Below are positions 42,775 to 51,621 of a stretch of DNA of 64,000 nt, one piece after another. Origin of the DNA: Silvanigrella paludirubra (GTDB lineage Bacteria > Bdellovibrionota_B > Oligoflexia > Silvanigrellales > Silvanigrellaceae); NCBI RefSeq assembly GCF_009208775.1, contig NZ_WFLM01000002.1, positions 62,001-126,000 on the forward strand. Reading direction: 5' to 3'. The number at the start of each line of letters is the position of its first letter. Within the stretch, counting starts at the first letter, position 1. The notes below the pieces were generated by a model. The model searched no databases. It saw only the letters and a program-made list of their open reading frames with translations, and had not been told where the DNA came from. Position numbers and translations under genes: made by a program.

Positions 42775-44412
42775 ATGGCAAAAAAAACATCCATTCAAGT
42801 TGGTGAAAATATAAAATTTGATTTCCTTATTATTGGAAGTGGTGTCGCAGGCGCATCAGCCGCTTTAAAATTAAGTAAACTTGGAAAAGTGGGTCTTCTT
42901 TGTAAAGAAACATTATTTGAATGTAACACGCGCTGGGCTCAAGGAGGAATCGCTTCCGTATTAAGTGAAAATGATTCCTATGAATCACATACACAAGACA
43001 CATTAATTGCGGGAAATGGACTTTGCCATGAAGCCACAGTTCGTAAAGTTGTTGCAGCTGGTCCGAAAGCAGTTCAAGAACTTATTGATATGGGAGTAGC
43101 CTTTACTCCTAGTGAATCTCAAAACCAATATGACTTTGAATATCATCTCACCCAAGAAGGTGCGCATAGCGCTCGTCGTATTATTCATGCTGCAGATATG
43201 ACGGGAGCAGCATTACAAAAAACCCTTGTAGAAAAAGTAACAGAAAATCCCAATATCGTAATACTCGAATTTCATACCGCAATTGATCTAATTGTAACTG
43301 ATAAAGTTTGCCCTGATTTTTCAAGAAATCGTGTTTTAGGTGCTTATGTTATAAACGAAAGAGACAATATTATTTCTGCTTTATTAGCGAAAGCAACAAT
43401 ACTTGCTACAGGTGGTCATGGAAAATTATATTTATATACTACAAATCCTGATGTAGCTGCAGGTGATGGTGTTGCCATGGCTTGGAGAGCAGGAGCAAGA
43501 GTTGCTAATTTAGAATTTATGCAATTTCATCCTACTTGTTTATATAGCCCTAGAGCAAAAAACTTTCTTATTTCTGAAGCAATGCGTGGTGAAGGGGCCA
43601 TTTTAAAATCTAAAAATGGCAAAAGATTTATGGAAGATGCCCATCCATTAAAAGAACTTGCCCCCCGTGACATTGTAGCAAGAGCAATTGATGCCGAAAT
43701 TAAAAAAACAGGTGAAGCTTATGTTTTACTAGATATTTCACACAAAGATCCTGACTTTATAAAAGCACATTTTCCAGGAATTTATTCAAAATGTTTAAGT
43801 CTTGGTATTGATATCACAAAAGATCCCATTCCCGTAGTTCCAGCAGCTCATTATAGCTGTGGCGGTATCGTAACAGACACAAGAGGCCGTACTGGTATTA
43901 AAGCTTTATGGGCTATTGGTGAAGTGGCTTGTACTGGTTTACATGGAGCCAATCGTCTTGCCTCAAATTCTCTTTTAGAAGGACTCGTTTTTGCTGATTT
44001 TGTCTATGAAGATATTAAAAATCTCTGGCCAGATTTACAAAATTATTCTATTCCAGAGGTACCTAAATGGCAAATAGGCAAAGCGGGCGAACCCGATGAA
44101 ATGGTCGTTATCAGTCAACTTTGGGATGAAATTCGCCGCACTATGTGGAACTACGTAAGTATTGTGCGTACTGAAAAAAGACTTTCTCGCGCAGCAGCTC
44201 GGATTGATCAAATTTGCCAAGAGATAGAGACATATTACTGGAATATAATTCCAAGTAGATCTCTTGTTGAGGTTCGAAATCTGGCTGTCGTAGCGCAGTT
44301 AACCGTAAAATGCGCCAGAATGAGAAAAGAAAGCAGAGGGATTCATTATTCTCTAGATTATCCTTATACTGATGATATCAATTATAAAAAAGATACCGTC
44401 GTTATAAGTTAA
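42775..44412 (+). CDS. nadB: L-aspartate oxidase
   Basis: The 545-residue FAD enzyme oxidises L-aspartate to iminoaspartate, the first step of NAD synthesis. It has the dinucleotide-binding motif IIGSGVAGASAALKL, the flavoprotein block NTRWAQGGIASVL, HSARRIIHAADMTG, LEFMQFHPTCLY, the active-site region GEGAILKSKNGKRFM and HYSCGGIVTDTRGRT. Glu in the MRGEGA segment is typical of NadB rather than succinate dehydrogenase. No nadA or nadC is adjacent. The preceding 167 bases hold a weak promoter (TTGCAA at 42705, TAATGT at 42728). Confidence 0.95.
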   Translation: MAKKTSIQVGENIKFDFLIIGSGVAGASAALKLSKLGKVGLLCKETLFECNTRWAQGGIASVLSENDSYESHTQDTLIAGNGLCHEATVRKVVAAGPKAVQELIDMGVAFTPSESQNQYDFEYHLTQEGAHSARRIIHAADMTGAALQKTLVEKVTENPNIVILEFHTAIDLIVTDKVCPDFSRNRVLGAYVINERDNIISALLAKATILATGGHGKLYLYTTNPDVAAGDGVAMAWRAGARVANLEFMQFHPTCLYSPRAKNFLISEAMRGEGAILKSKNGKRFMEDAHPLKELAPRDIVARAIDAEIKKTGEAYVLLDISHKDPDFIKAHFPGIYSKCLSLGIDITKDPIPVVPAAHYSCGGIVTDTRGRTGIKALWAIGEVACTGLHGANRLASNSLLEGLVFADFVYEDIKNLWPDLQNYSIPEVPKWQIGKAGEPDEMVVISQLWDEIRRTMWNYVSIVRTEKRLSRAAARIDQICQEIETYYWNIIPSRSLVEVRNLAVVAQLTVKCARMRKESRGIHYSLDYPYTDDINYKKDTVVIS

Positions 44413-44444
44413 TATATATTTATCTTTCAATATTGGAGAATTCT

Positions 44445-45533
44445 ATGCTTCTTTCGCTTATCATACCAACATATAATGAAAGCAAAAATATTCCAATTTT
44501 AATTGAACGAATAGCACAAACTTTATCAAATATATCTAAAGAAGTGATTATTGTAGATGATAACTCTCCAGATAAAACCTGGGAAATAGCTAGAACTTTA
44601 AGCAATGAATATCCTTGGCTAAGAGTCATTCGCCGAATGTCAGATAGAGGTTTGAGCTCAGCAGTACTTGCTGGGTTTGAAATATCAGAAGGCGATGTTT
44701 TAGCTGTTATGGACTCTGATCTTCAACATGATGAAAAGGCTCTTCTATCCTTTATCACTGCCTTTGAAAAAGGAGCCGATATTGTTGTTGGCTCTCGAAA
44801 AGTAGCAGGTGGCGGAATTGAAGATTGGAGCCCCTTCCGAAAATTTGTTTCTTGGTCAGCTACCTTACTCGCTAAAATTGCCCTCACAAAATCTGTAAGT
44901 GATCCTATGAGTGGTTTTTTTGGTATAAAACGAAAAATTTATGAGACATATAAGCATGAAATCAATCCTAGAGGTTTTAAAATTCTTTTAGAATTTTTAG
45001 CACGAGCTAAAAATACACAAATAGAAGAAGTTGGATATACTTTTAGAGGAAGAATTCACGGTGAAAGTAAACTTTCTAGTAAAGTTATTTTTGATTATAT
45101 ATTTGCATTATATGAATTAAGCATTGGTAAATATTTGCCAACCCAATTTATTAAATATGGTATTATTGGTTTCTCTGGACTAATTATTGCAACTGCAATC
45201 ATTTTTATATGCCAACATTTTACGAATTTATCTAAATCATATTCAATTGCTCTTTCTATTGAAATAAGCATTATAACTAATTTTTATTTAAATAATTATT
45301 GGACTTTCAAAAACTTTAAATTAAAAGGGCTTTGGAAAATCATTCGAGGCCTTGCCACATTTCATGCAATTTGTTTAGGTGGTGCACTTATAAATCAAGC
45401 TATAGCACTTAAAATGTTAACTTATGGAATGGATGTTTATCTCTCCAATGCTTTTGGTTATTTTATTGCCGCAATTTGGAATTATATAATTAATGTTAAT
45501 ATCACCTGGAAAGGAAAACCAGAACATGGCTAA
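44445..45533 (+). CDS. Family 2 glycosyltransferase with GtrA-like membrane domain (polyprenol-phosphate glycosyltransferase)
   Basis: The 362-residue protein joins a GT2 domain (LIIPTYNESKNIPILI, IIVDDNSPDKTWE, VMDSDLQHDEKAL, RGFKILLEFL) to a GtrA-like domain of about four membrane helices from residue 225 (FIKYGIIGFSGLIIATAIIF; TNFYLNNYWTFKNF). Such fusions charge polyprenyl phosphate with a sugar and may flip it for envelope glycosylation. The start is ATG 44445 with GGAG seven bases upstream, not the in-frame TTG at 44433. It overlaps ettA by eight bases. Confidence 0.88.
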   Translation: MLLSLIIPTYNESKNIPILIERIAQTLSNISKEVIIVDDNSPDKTWEIARTLSNEYPWLRVIRRMSDRGLSSAVLAGFEISEGDVLAVMDSDLQHDEKALLSFITAFEKGADIVVGSRKVAGGGIEDWSPFRKFVSWSATLLAKIALTKSVSDPMSGFFGIKRKIYETYKHEINPRGFKILLEFLARAKNTQIEEVGYTFRGRIHGESKLSSKVIFDYIFALYELSIGKYLPTQFIKYGIIGFSGLIIATAIIFICQHFTNLSKSYSIALSIEISIITNFYLNNYWTFKNFKLKGLWKIIRGLATFHAICLGGALINQAIALKMLTYGMDVYLSNAFGYFIAAIWNYIINVNITWKGKPEHG

Positions 45534-47196
45534 CTATATTTATAATATGGTCAAACTTCGCAAAAATATTGCGGGTAAAGATATTTTGAAAGATATTTAT
45601 TTATCCTTTTTTCACGGCGCTAAAATTGGTGTCATTGGATCGAATGGTGCTGGTAAATCAACTTTATTGAGAATTATGGCGGGTATAGATAAAGATTTTG
45701 CTGGTGAAGCATTTCCTCAAAAAGGAATAAAAGTTGGATATTTACCTCAAGAACCAAAACTAGATCCAAATAAAACTGTATTTGAAAATGTAGAAGAAGC
45801 TGTAAAAGATATAAAAGATCTTATCCGCAAATTTGATTCTTTAAATGAACGCCTTGGCGAACCACTTGAAGATGATGAAATGAATAAAATTCTTGAACAA
45901 ACAGCCGTTTTACAAGACGAAATTGATGCAAAAAATGCTTGGGAAATTGATAGAACAATTGAAATTGCTATGGATGCCCTTCGCTGTCCCCCTGGCGATT
46001 CAAAAGTAACAAGTTTATCTGGTGGCGAATTAAGAAGAGTTGCATTATGTAAATTATTAATGGAAAAACCTGAATTACTCCTTCTTGACGAACCTACAAA
46101 CCATCTTGATGCAGAAAGTGTTCAATGGTTAGAACGTTACCTTAAAGAATACCCAGGAACTCTTGTTACTATTACGCATGATAGATACTTTCTTGATAAT
46201 GTAACAGAATGGGTTTTGGAACTTGACAAAGGAGAAGGAATTCCTTGGCAAGGGAATTATTCTTCTTGGCTAGGTCAAAAAACAACTCGACTTTCTGAAG
46301 AAGAAAAACAAGAATCCGCTCGTCAAAAAACATTAAAACGTGAACTTGAGTGGATGAGCATGTCCCCTAAAGCAAGACAAGCAAAAAGCAAATGGCGAAT
46401 TTCTGCGTACAATGAACTTCTAAAAGAACAAAATGAAAAACAAGAAGGAATTCGAGAAATTGCTTTTCCACCAGCTCCAAGACTTGGAGATAATGTTGTA
46501 GACTCTGTTAATTTAACAAAATCTTTTGGTGATAAATTACTATTTGAAAATCTGAACTTTAAACTTCCTCCAGGAGGAATTGTTGGGATAATCGGCCCTA
46601 ACGGAGCTGGTAAAACAACTCTCTTTAAAATGATTGCTGGACTTGAAAAACCAGATCAAGGTGAACTAAAAATTGGGGAAACCGTAAAAATTAGTTACGT
46701 TGATCAAAATAGAGAGTCTCTAGATAGCGATAAAACAGTATTTCAAGAGCTAAGCCAAGGAAAAGAAATGATCATGGTTGGTAACAAAGAAATTCCAGCC
46801 CGTTCTTATATTTCAAGCTTTGGATTCCGCGGAGCAGATCAGCAAAAAGCTGTAGGAAAGTTATCTGGCGGTGAACGCAATAGACTTAATTTAGCTAAAA
46901 TGGTTATGAATGGTGGTAACTTGTTACTTCTTGATGAGCCTACAAATGATCTCGATGTTGATACTTTAAGAGCACTAGAAGATTCTCTTGTCTCTTTTCC
47001 AGGTTGTGCTGTTGTTATTAGCCATGATCGCTATTTCTTAGACCGCATTGCAACACATATTCTTGCCTTTGAAGGTAACAGTAATGTTGTTTGGTTTGAA
47101 GGTAACTATCAAGACTATATGGCAGATAAAAAACGCAGACTTGGCGAAGATGCCGTTAATCCAAAAAGAATCAAGTTCAAAAAACTAGTTCACTAA
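45526..47196 (+). CDS. ettA: ABC-F translational throttle protein EttA
   Basis: The 556-residue soluble protein has two ABC domains: Walker A GSNGAGKSTL and GPNGAGKTTL, signatures LSGGELRRVALC and LSGGERNRLNLA, and Walker B LLLLDEPTNHLD and LLLLDEPTNDLD. It starts MANYIYNMVKLRK and contains the arm segment and the LKRELEWMSMSPKARQAKSK linker of EttA. It binds the ribosomal E site and gates translation by energy state. Start is ATG 45526 with AAGGA upstream; a longer frame from 45493 overlaps the glycosyltransferase needlessly. Confidence 0.94.
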   Translation: MANYIYNMVKLRKNIAGKDILKDIYLSFFHGAKIGVIGSNGAGKSTLLRIMAGIDKDFAGEAFPQKGIKVGYLPQEPKLDPNKTVFENVEEAVKDIKDLIRKFDSLNERLGEPLEDDEMNKILEQTAVLQDEIDAKNAWEIDRTIEIAMDALRCPPGDSKVTSLSGGELRRVALCKLLMEKPELLLLDEPTNHLDAESVQWLERYLKEYPGTLVTITHDRYFLDNVTEWVLELDKGEGIPWQGNYSSWLGQKTTRLSEEEKQESARQKTLKRELEWMSMSPKARQAKSKWRISAYNELLKEQNEKQEGIREIAFPPAPRLGDNVVDSVNLTKSFGDKLLFENLNFKLPPGGIVGIIGPNGAGKTTLFKMIAGLEKPDQGELKIGETVKISYVDQNRESLDSDKTVFQELSQGKEMIMVGNKEIPARSYISSFGFRGADQQKAVGKLSGGERNRLNLAKMVMNGGNLLLLDEPTNDLDVDTLRALEDSLVSFPGCAVVISHDRYFLDRIATHILAFEGNSNVVWFEGNYQDYMADKKRRLGEDAVNPKRIKFKKLVH

Positions 47197-47212
47197 TTTT
47201 TTGAACTTTTTT

Positions 47213-47250
47213 ACAAAGAAATAATTTTTTTATTTCTTTGTCATTTTTAT
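47213..47250 (+). terminator. Rho-independent terminator of ettA
   Basis: Arms ACAAAGAAATAA (47213-47224) and TTATTTCTTTGT (47230-47241) are perfect complements around a 5-base T loop and lead into CATTTTTATT. A second weaker hairpin (GTTCAAAAAA / TTTTTTGAAC) overlaps the stop codon. Confidence 0.8.
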
Positions 47251-48731
47251 TATTTAAGAACGTAACTTGGCATAGAATCTTTAAAAAGAGATAATATACT
47301 CGAAAATTTTACTTCCCCATTTCCAATTTCAAACATTCCCTTTTCAGGATGCAAACCAATTTTAATATAATAATAATATTTTCCTTTATAGACATAGCCA
47401 GGAAGATATTGTCTATATTTTAGTTTTTTTGCCATGACTAAAAAATCATTAAAGCTCATTTTTCCACCGGAGTTATCTGGAAAAAAGCCATTCTCATTTT
47501 TTACCATATTATTCATAAAATCACTTACAGAATACCTTCCTTCATATGAACTTCGAATTGCTAATTTATTTAAAAAACTTCTAAATTTGTCTATTTTTCT
47601 AGCTCCAAAAAGATCAGAATATTTATAGTCTGAGATCCCCATATAGATTTTTTTATTTTGATAAATTTCCATTTTATTAATAAAAGAATAATCAAATCTT
47701 TGAGCAAAAAAATTCAAAATATCCGATTCACTACCTATTAAAATAAAAGGAGCACTAGAAACTAAAGGTTCATTATCAACAAAATTATAAGCTTTTTCTT
47801 TAAGACTAGGCTCATCAACTGTAATCAAAGAATTTTGTTTTTCAAAATGACTTTTGTATTTTATTTTACTTTTATCACTATGGCTTCCATAAGCTACTCC
47901 ATGAATATCTCTCCAAATAAACACATCTTGGTATCCTTTAATACTTAAAAGAAAATCATCCATAATTTTTTTATAAATATCAAAAAAAGTAACTTTATTT
48001 TTACCAACTTCCTTTAAATCTTCTTTTAAGTATTCATTTGAAAACAAATAGGAGATAACTAAAATATATTTGGTATTTAATGAATTTTTAATTGAATTAT
48101 TTTTCAATCCATTATAAAATTTAGCAACACCATTACCATCATCATATACCTGAATAAAGTTGAAAAAATTATTAAATTGACTTTTATAATCATCAAAAGA
48201 AAATTCGGCAGACACAGACTGTGACTGTGTTGTCGTTAATGATTCATTATAGGCTTGTGAAAACTCACTAGCGCTTGAAACACTAGCTGTAAAGATTTTA
48301 CTGGTATTTTCTACAAGCTGATTCACAAAATCTTGAAAAGGAAACATCCCGTAAAATCTATCTTTAGGATTATATTTACCAAAACCAATATAAATACCGG
48401 GTAATTCTTTGATATCGTTTTTAATCAAAACATCTTTATTTTTGGCCAAATAATTCATAATTTCAAAACTTGTTCCAATGATTGCTATATCTCTTCTTGC
48501 AAGTTCTGTCGTGTTTTCACTAAATGGATGATAATATTCTTTTGTAGCTTCGTCGTAACTAGCCTTTGTTTTTTTAAATTCTCCATTATCTTGAATAACC
48601 GCACCAAACTTTCCTAATTTTACCTCAGAGACGGGAAGTCGAACAATTCTTACTTCCGAATAGACTGGAAAAATATAAAAACAAAAGAGAAAAAATGTTT
48701 TTATTTTTAAATACAAATATATTTTTTTCAT
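47250..48731 (-). CDS. Secreted protein of unknown function with internal duplication
   Basis: I do not recognise this 493-residue protein. It has a signal peptide (MKKIYLYLKIKTFFLFCFYIFPVYS). Two segments look like copies of one another: about 87-150 (IAIIGTSFEIMNYL, PGIYIGFGKYN, FQDFVNQLV) and about 329-392 (FILIGSESDILNFF, KKIYMGISDYK, FRSFLNKL). Between them is a Ser/Thr-rich stretch (TASVSSASEFSQAYNESLTTTQSQS). It has very few cysteines. It stands alone on its strand with low-GC codon use, in an accessory region. It may be an exported effector, but nothing in the sequence shows this. Confidence 0.7.
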   Translation of the reverse strand: MKKIYLYLKIKTFFLFCFYIFPVYSEVRIVRLPVSEVKLGKFGAVIQDNGEFKKTKASYDEATKEYYHPFSENTTELARRDIAIIGTSFEIMNYLAKNKDVLIKNDIKELPGIYIGFGKYNPKDRFYGMFPFQDFVNQLVENTSKIFTASVSSASEFSQAYNESLTTTQSQSVSAEFSFDDYKSQFNNFFNFIQVYDDGNGVAKFYNGLKNNSIKNSLNTKYILVISYLFSNEYLKEDLKEVGKNKVTFFDIYKKIMDDFLLSIKGYQDVFIWRDIHGVAYGSHSDKSKIKYKSHFEKQNSLITVDEPSLKEKAYNFVDNEPLVSSAPFILIGSESDILNFFAQRFDYSFINKMEIYQNKKIYMGISDYKYSDLFGARKIDKFRSFLNKLAIRSSYEGRYSVSDFMNNMVKNENGFFPDNSGGKMSFNDFLVMAKKLKYRQYLPGYVYKGKYYYYIKIGLHPEKGMFEIGNGEVKFSSILSLFKDSMPSYVLK

Positions 48732-49030
48732 AAAAATCCCTCATTAGATATTTATAAAATAATATTTCACATATATTCATTTTTAAAAGTCATTATATTG
48801 ACACATAATTGTAAAATAAACTCATTTTAAAATGAATTTTTTTCTTTTTATTAATCATTCTTAATTATATTTTAAAAGAAAAGTAATTTAAAAATGAAAA
48901 TAACAGGAAAATATCTTGGCTAATAGAAAAATATGATTTTGAAGTTCTTAATGAGAAAAATGGGTTCAAAAAAACATTTTCAGCATTTTTCTTTTAATTA
49001 ATCACATTAAATTAACAAATATTATTTAAT
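48732..49030. other. A+T-rich intergenic region
   Basis: No gene is visible. A 14-base palindrome (TCATTTTAAAATGA, 48822-48835) followed by a T tract lies about 95 bases upstream of the secreted-protein gene and may be an operator. A TTGACA at 48798 on the plus strand has no fitting -10 or downstream gene. Confidence 0.4.
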
Positions 49031-49915
49031 TTATGTTTTATTTATTCTATCTAAAGCTAATTCAATAAAGGATTTAACTTTAGGTGATGCGTATTTTTGA
49101 GCAGGAAATACAAATGAAAACGATCCTGTTGAATTAAATTTCCAATCTGGTAACACTTGAATTAAATTATCAAGATCATGTTTATTATTTAATACATGAT
49201 TTGGTAATAATCCTATGCCATTATTTAACAAAATAAGTTCTTTAATTATTTGAAAATCATCTGACATAACTCTCGATTCATCTTTAAGTATAAAACTTTC
49301 TTTCCCTTTTATTAATTCAAAATTTCTTAGATTTAATGAATTATGCATAATTAATGAATGAGTTTTTAAATCTAATGGATGATTTATTTTATTATTATTT
49401 TTAATAAAATCATGAGATGCCCATAAAGAGAAATGAACGTCGAAAAATTTTTTTGTCCTTAATGTAGAATCACTTAATTGCCCAGCCCTAATAGCAAGAT
49501 CAAAACCTTCACGTATTAAGTCTACTAATCTATTTGTTACGATAAGCTCAATAGTAACATCAGGGTATTTATTTAAATATTCACTTATAATACGAGCTAA
49601 TATTGATGAAGAAATACCAACAGGAAAAGTTATTTTCAAAAGTCCTTTTGGTTTTTCCTGGCGTGAAAGAATTTCAGATTCACCTTGTTCAATAGATTTA
49701 ATTGCATTCACACAATGATTATAAAATACCAAACCTGATTCCGTAATATTCAAATGACGAGTTGTTCTTTGTATTAGTGTGACACCAAGCCTTTTTTCAA
49801 GCCCTGCTATTTTGGAACTAACCGTAGTTTTAGGCATTTTCAAGAGCCTTGCAGCTCCAGAAAAGCTTTTCGTTTCAACCACTTTTGTAAATACAACAAT
49901 AGCATCTAGTTCCAT
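49031..49915 (-). CDS. LysR-family transcriptional regulator
   Basis: The 294-residue protein has an N-terminal winged helix (residues 1-60; FTKVVETKSFSGAARLLKMPKTTVSSKIAGLE) and a periplasmic-binding-like co-inducer domain (LKITFPVGISSSILARI, EGFDLAIRAGQL, LLNNGIGLLPNHV). It belongs to the common CrgA/DsdC-like LysR group. It is divergent from azoR across 161 bases that contain a long inverted repeat, one half of which abuts its own start codon, implying autoregulation and control of azoR. Confidence 0.93.
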   Translation of the reverse strand: MELDAIVVFTKVVETKSFSGAARLLKMPKTTVSSKIAGLEKRLGVTLIQRTTRHLNITESGLVFYNHCVNAIKSIEQGESEILSRQEKPKGLLKITFPVGISSSILARIISEYLNKYPDVTIELIVTNRLVDLIREGFDLAIRAGQLSDSTLRTKKFFDVHFSLWASHDFIKNNNKINHPLDLKTHSLIMHNSLNLRNFELIKGKESFILKDESRVMSDDFQIIKELILLNNGIGLLPNHVLNNKHDLDNLIQVLPDWKFNSTGSFSFVFPAQKYASPKVKSFIELALDRINKT

Positions 49916-49919
49916 AAAC

Positions 49920-49977
49920 TTGATTGTACAAAATATTGCACATAATGTCTATATTTTACTATCTAGTGTACAATCAA
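49920..49977. promoter_or_regulatory. Inverted-repeat operator between the LysR gene and azoR
   Basis: TTGATTGTACA (49920-49930) and TGTACAATCAA (49967-49977) are perfect 11-base reverse complements, 36 bases apart, in the divergent promoter region. Each half contains the palindrome TGTACA. The first half lies five bases from the regulator's start codon. The arrangement suits a LysR tetramer that bends DNA. Confidence 0.7.
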
Positions 49978-50076
49978 AAAACCGTCTATAAACGAATTTG
50001 AAACATCTTAATAATACAAGTTCTCTTGTAACTTATTAAAATACATTCATAAATAATTTAAAATTAGGATATCGCA

Positions 50077-50679
50077 ATGACAAAAAAAATACTTATTATT
50101 CAATCAAGCCCAAGAGAAAACGATTCCATCACAAATAACCTTATCCAAAAAATAGAAGATAAAATTGTTAAAAAACACAAAAATGCTATTATTACATATA
50201 AAAATTTATCAAAAAATCCATTACCACATCCAACAAATGAAACAATAAGTGCTTATTTTACTCCAAAAGAAATGCTTACTGATGAATTAAATTCTGCAAT
50301 TAATTTATCAAATAAATTAACAGACGAGTTATTAGATTCAAATATCGTTATTGTGGGCGCTCCTATGTGGAACTTTAGTATTCCTTCATCATTAAAAGCT
50401 TGGTTAGATCATATTGTACGCGTCGGAAAAACATTTTCAAAAGATGATAATGGATATTTTGGATTAGCTGAAAATAAAAAAGCAATTATTATTATTGCTA
50501 GTGGTGGAGTTTATTCTAATTCATCAATTGATTTTAATGAACCCTATTTAAGATTTATATTTAATTTTATTGGGATATCAGATATACAAATTATTAAAGC
50601 AGAAGGTTTAAGTTATCCTAATAAAAGAGAAAATGCATTAAAAAATGCAGATATAATGATTGATAATTTAATATTGTAA
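50077..50679 (+). CDS. azoR: FMN-dependent NADH-azoreductase
   Basis: The 200-residue flavodoxin-fold quinone/azo reductase has IIQSSPRENDSITNNLIQKI at the N-terminus (FMN phosphate loop), the FMN-binding block VGAPMWNFSIPSSLKAWLDHIVRVGKTF quoted across two motifs, and IIIASGGVYSN. Such enzymes reduce quinones and azo or nitroaromatic compounds, protecting against electrophile stress. It is controlled most likely by the divergent LysR regulator. The start has a TAGGAT ribosome site. Confidence 0.92.
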   Translation: MTKKILIIQSSPRENDSITNNLIQKIEDKIVKKHKNAIITYKNLSKNPLPHPTNETISAYFTPKEMLTDELNSAINLSNKLTDELLDSNIVIVGAPMWNFSIPSSLKAWLDHIVRVGKTFSKDDNGYFGLAENKKAIIIIASGGVYSNSSIDFNEPYLRFIFNFIGISDIQIIKAEGLSYPNKRENALKNADIMIDNLIL

Positions 50680-50720
50680 ATATTTTAAAATAGCTTTACA
50701 TAATTAATTGAGTTTTTAAC

Positions 50721-50750
50721 TTGACAAAACCAATAACTATTCTTTAATAT
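50721..50750 (+). promoter_or_regulatory. Probable promoter of the solute-binding protein gene
   Basis: A perfect -35 (TTGACA, 50721-50726) is followed after 18 bases by TAATAT (50745-50750). The downstream gene starts at 50819, leaving a leader of about 60 bases. Confidence 0.5.
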
Positions 50751-50818
50751 TTTATTCAAACAAAAAAAGGATGAATCCTTATAAAAGATACTAAAATTTA
50801 ATGATATTTGGAGATCTA

Positions 50819-51604
50819 ATGTCTATAAAAAATATAATTACACTTATTATAGCATTAACAAAAATAACATTTGCTTATTGCGAAGATTTCAAAATATCAA
50901 TTCAATATCAAAATAGACCTCCCTTTTTTATTGAAAACCCAATAACTCACAAACTCACTGAAGGTATAGGATACGAAATCATTGATAAAATACTTAAAGA
51001 ATCAAAAATAAATTTTGTTTATGAAAATAAACCATTAGTTAGATCTTTATTAGATATTAAAGAAAATAGATATCCAACCTGTTATCCATATGCCTATAAA
51101 AGCAAAGAAAGAGAAAAAAGCGCACTATTTAGCCTTCCATTTCAAAAAACTTCAAAATTAATTTTAGCTATTAGAAAGGATGACTTAAGATTTAAAAATT
51201 TAAATACGTTTAAAGATGTTATTTCAAAAAATGAATTATATCCAATTATTAAAATTGGATATAATCATGAAAAAGCTGTATCCGATCTTTTAGAAAAATA
51301 CAAAAACTACTCTATATACAATATAGAAAAAGAAAAAAATAATAAAATTATTTCTACTTCCTCAGATCAAGAAGAAATGTTATTAAAGATAATTAAAAAA
51401 GAAGGTGATTATGCCTTTTTTACTTTAAATGAATTTGAATATTACCAAAATAAAAACAAAGATATTAAAATGTATTTAGAATACAAAGAAATAACTGACA
51501 GTAAAAATGAAGTAGTTAGGCATTTTATGTGTTCAAAAAAAGTTGGAATAGAAATTATAAATAAAATAAATCTCGCTATAAAAAAAGAAGTTAAATCTCT
51601 ATAA
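50819..51604 (+). CDS. Periplasmic solute-binding protein, family 3-like (orphan)
   Basis: The 261-residue protein has a signal peptide (MSIKNIITLIIALTKITFAYC). Family-3 binding-protein features are recognisable: FKISIQYQNRPPFF, TEGIGYEIIDKILKESKINF, PLVRSLLDIKENRYPTCYPYA and SKEREKSALFSLPF. The start ATG 50819 has GGAG six bases upstream; the frame also opens at 50801. It resembles the protein at 37018 in organisation but is diverged. No transport genes accompany it. Confidence 0.75.
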   Translation: MSIKNIITLIIALTKITFAYCEDFKISIQYQNRPPFFIENPITHKLTEGIGYEIIDKILKESKINFVYENKPLVRSLLDIKENRYPTCYPYAYKSKEREKSALFSLPFQKTSKLILAIRKDDLRFKNLNTFKDVISKNELYPIIKIGYNHEKAVSDLLEKYKNYSIYNIEKEKNNKIISTSSDQEEMLLKIIKKEGDYAFFTLNEFEYYQNKNKDIKMYLEYKEITDSKNEVVRHFMCSKKVGIEIINKINLAIKKEVKSL

Positions 51605-51621
51605 TTTTTAATGAGGTAAAT

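Noticed and set aside
48798-48826. TTGACA on the plus strand as a promoter
   Set aside because: No acceptable -10 at 16-18 bases and no plus-strand gene downstream.
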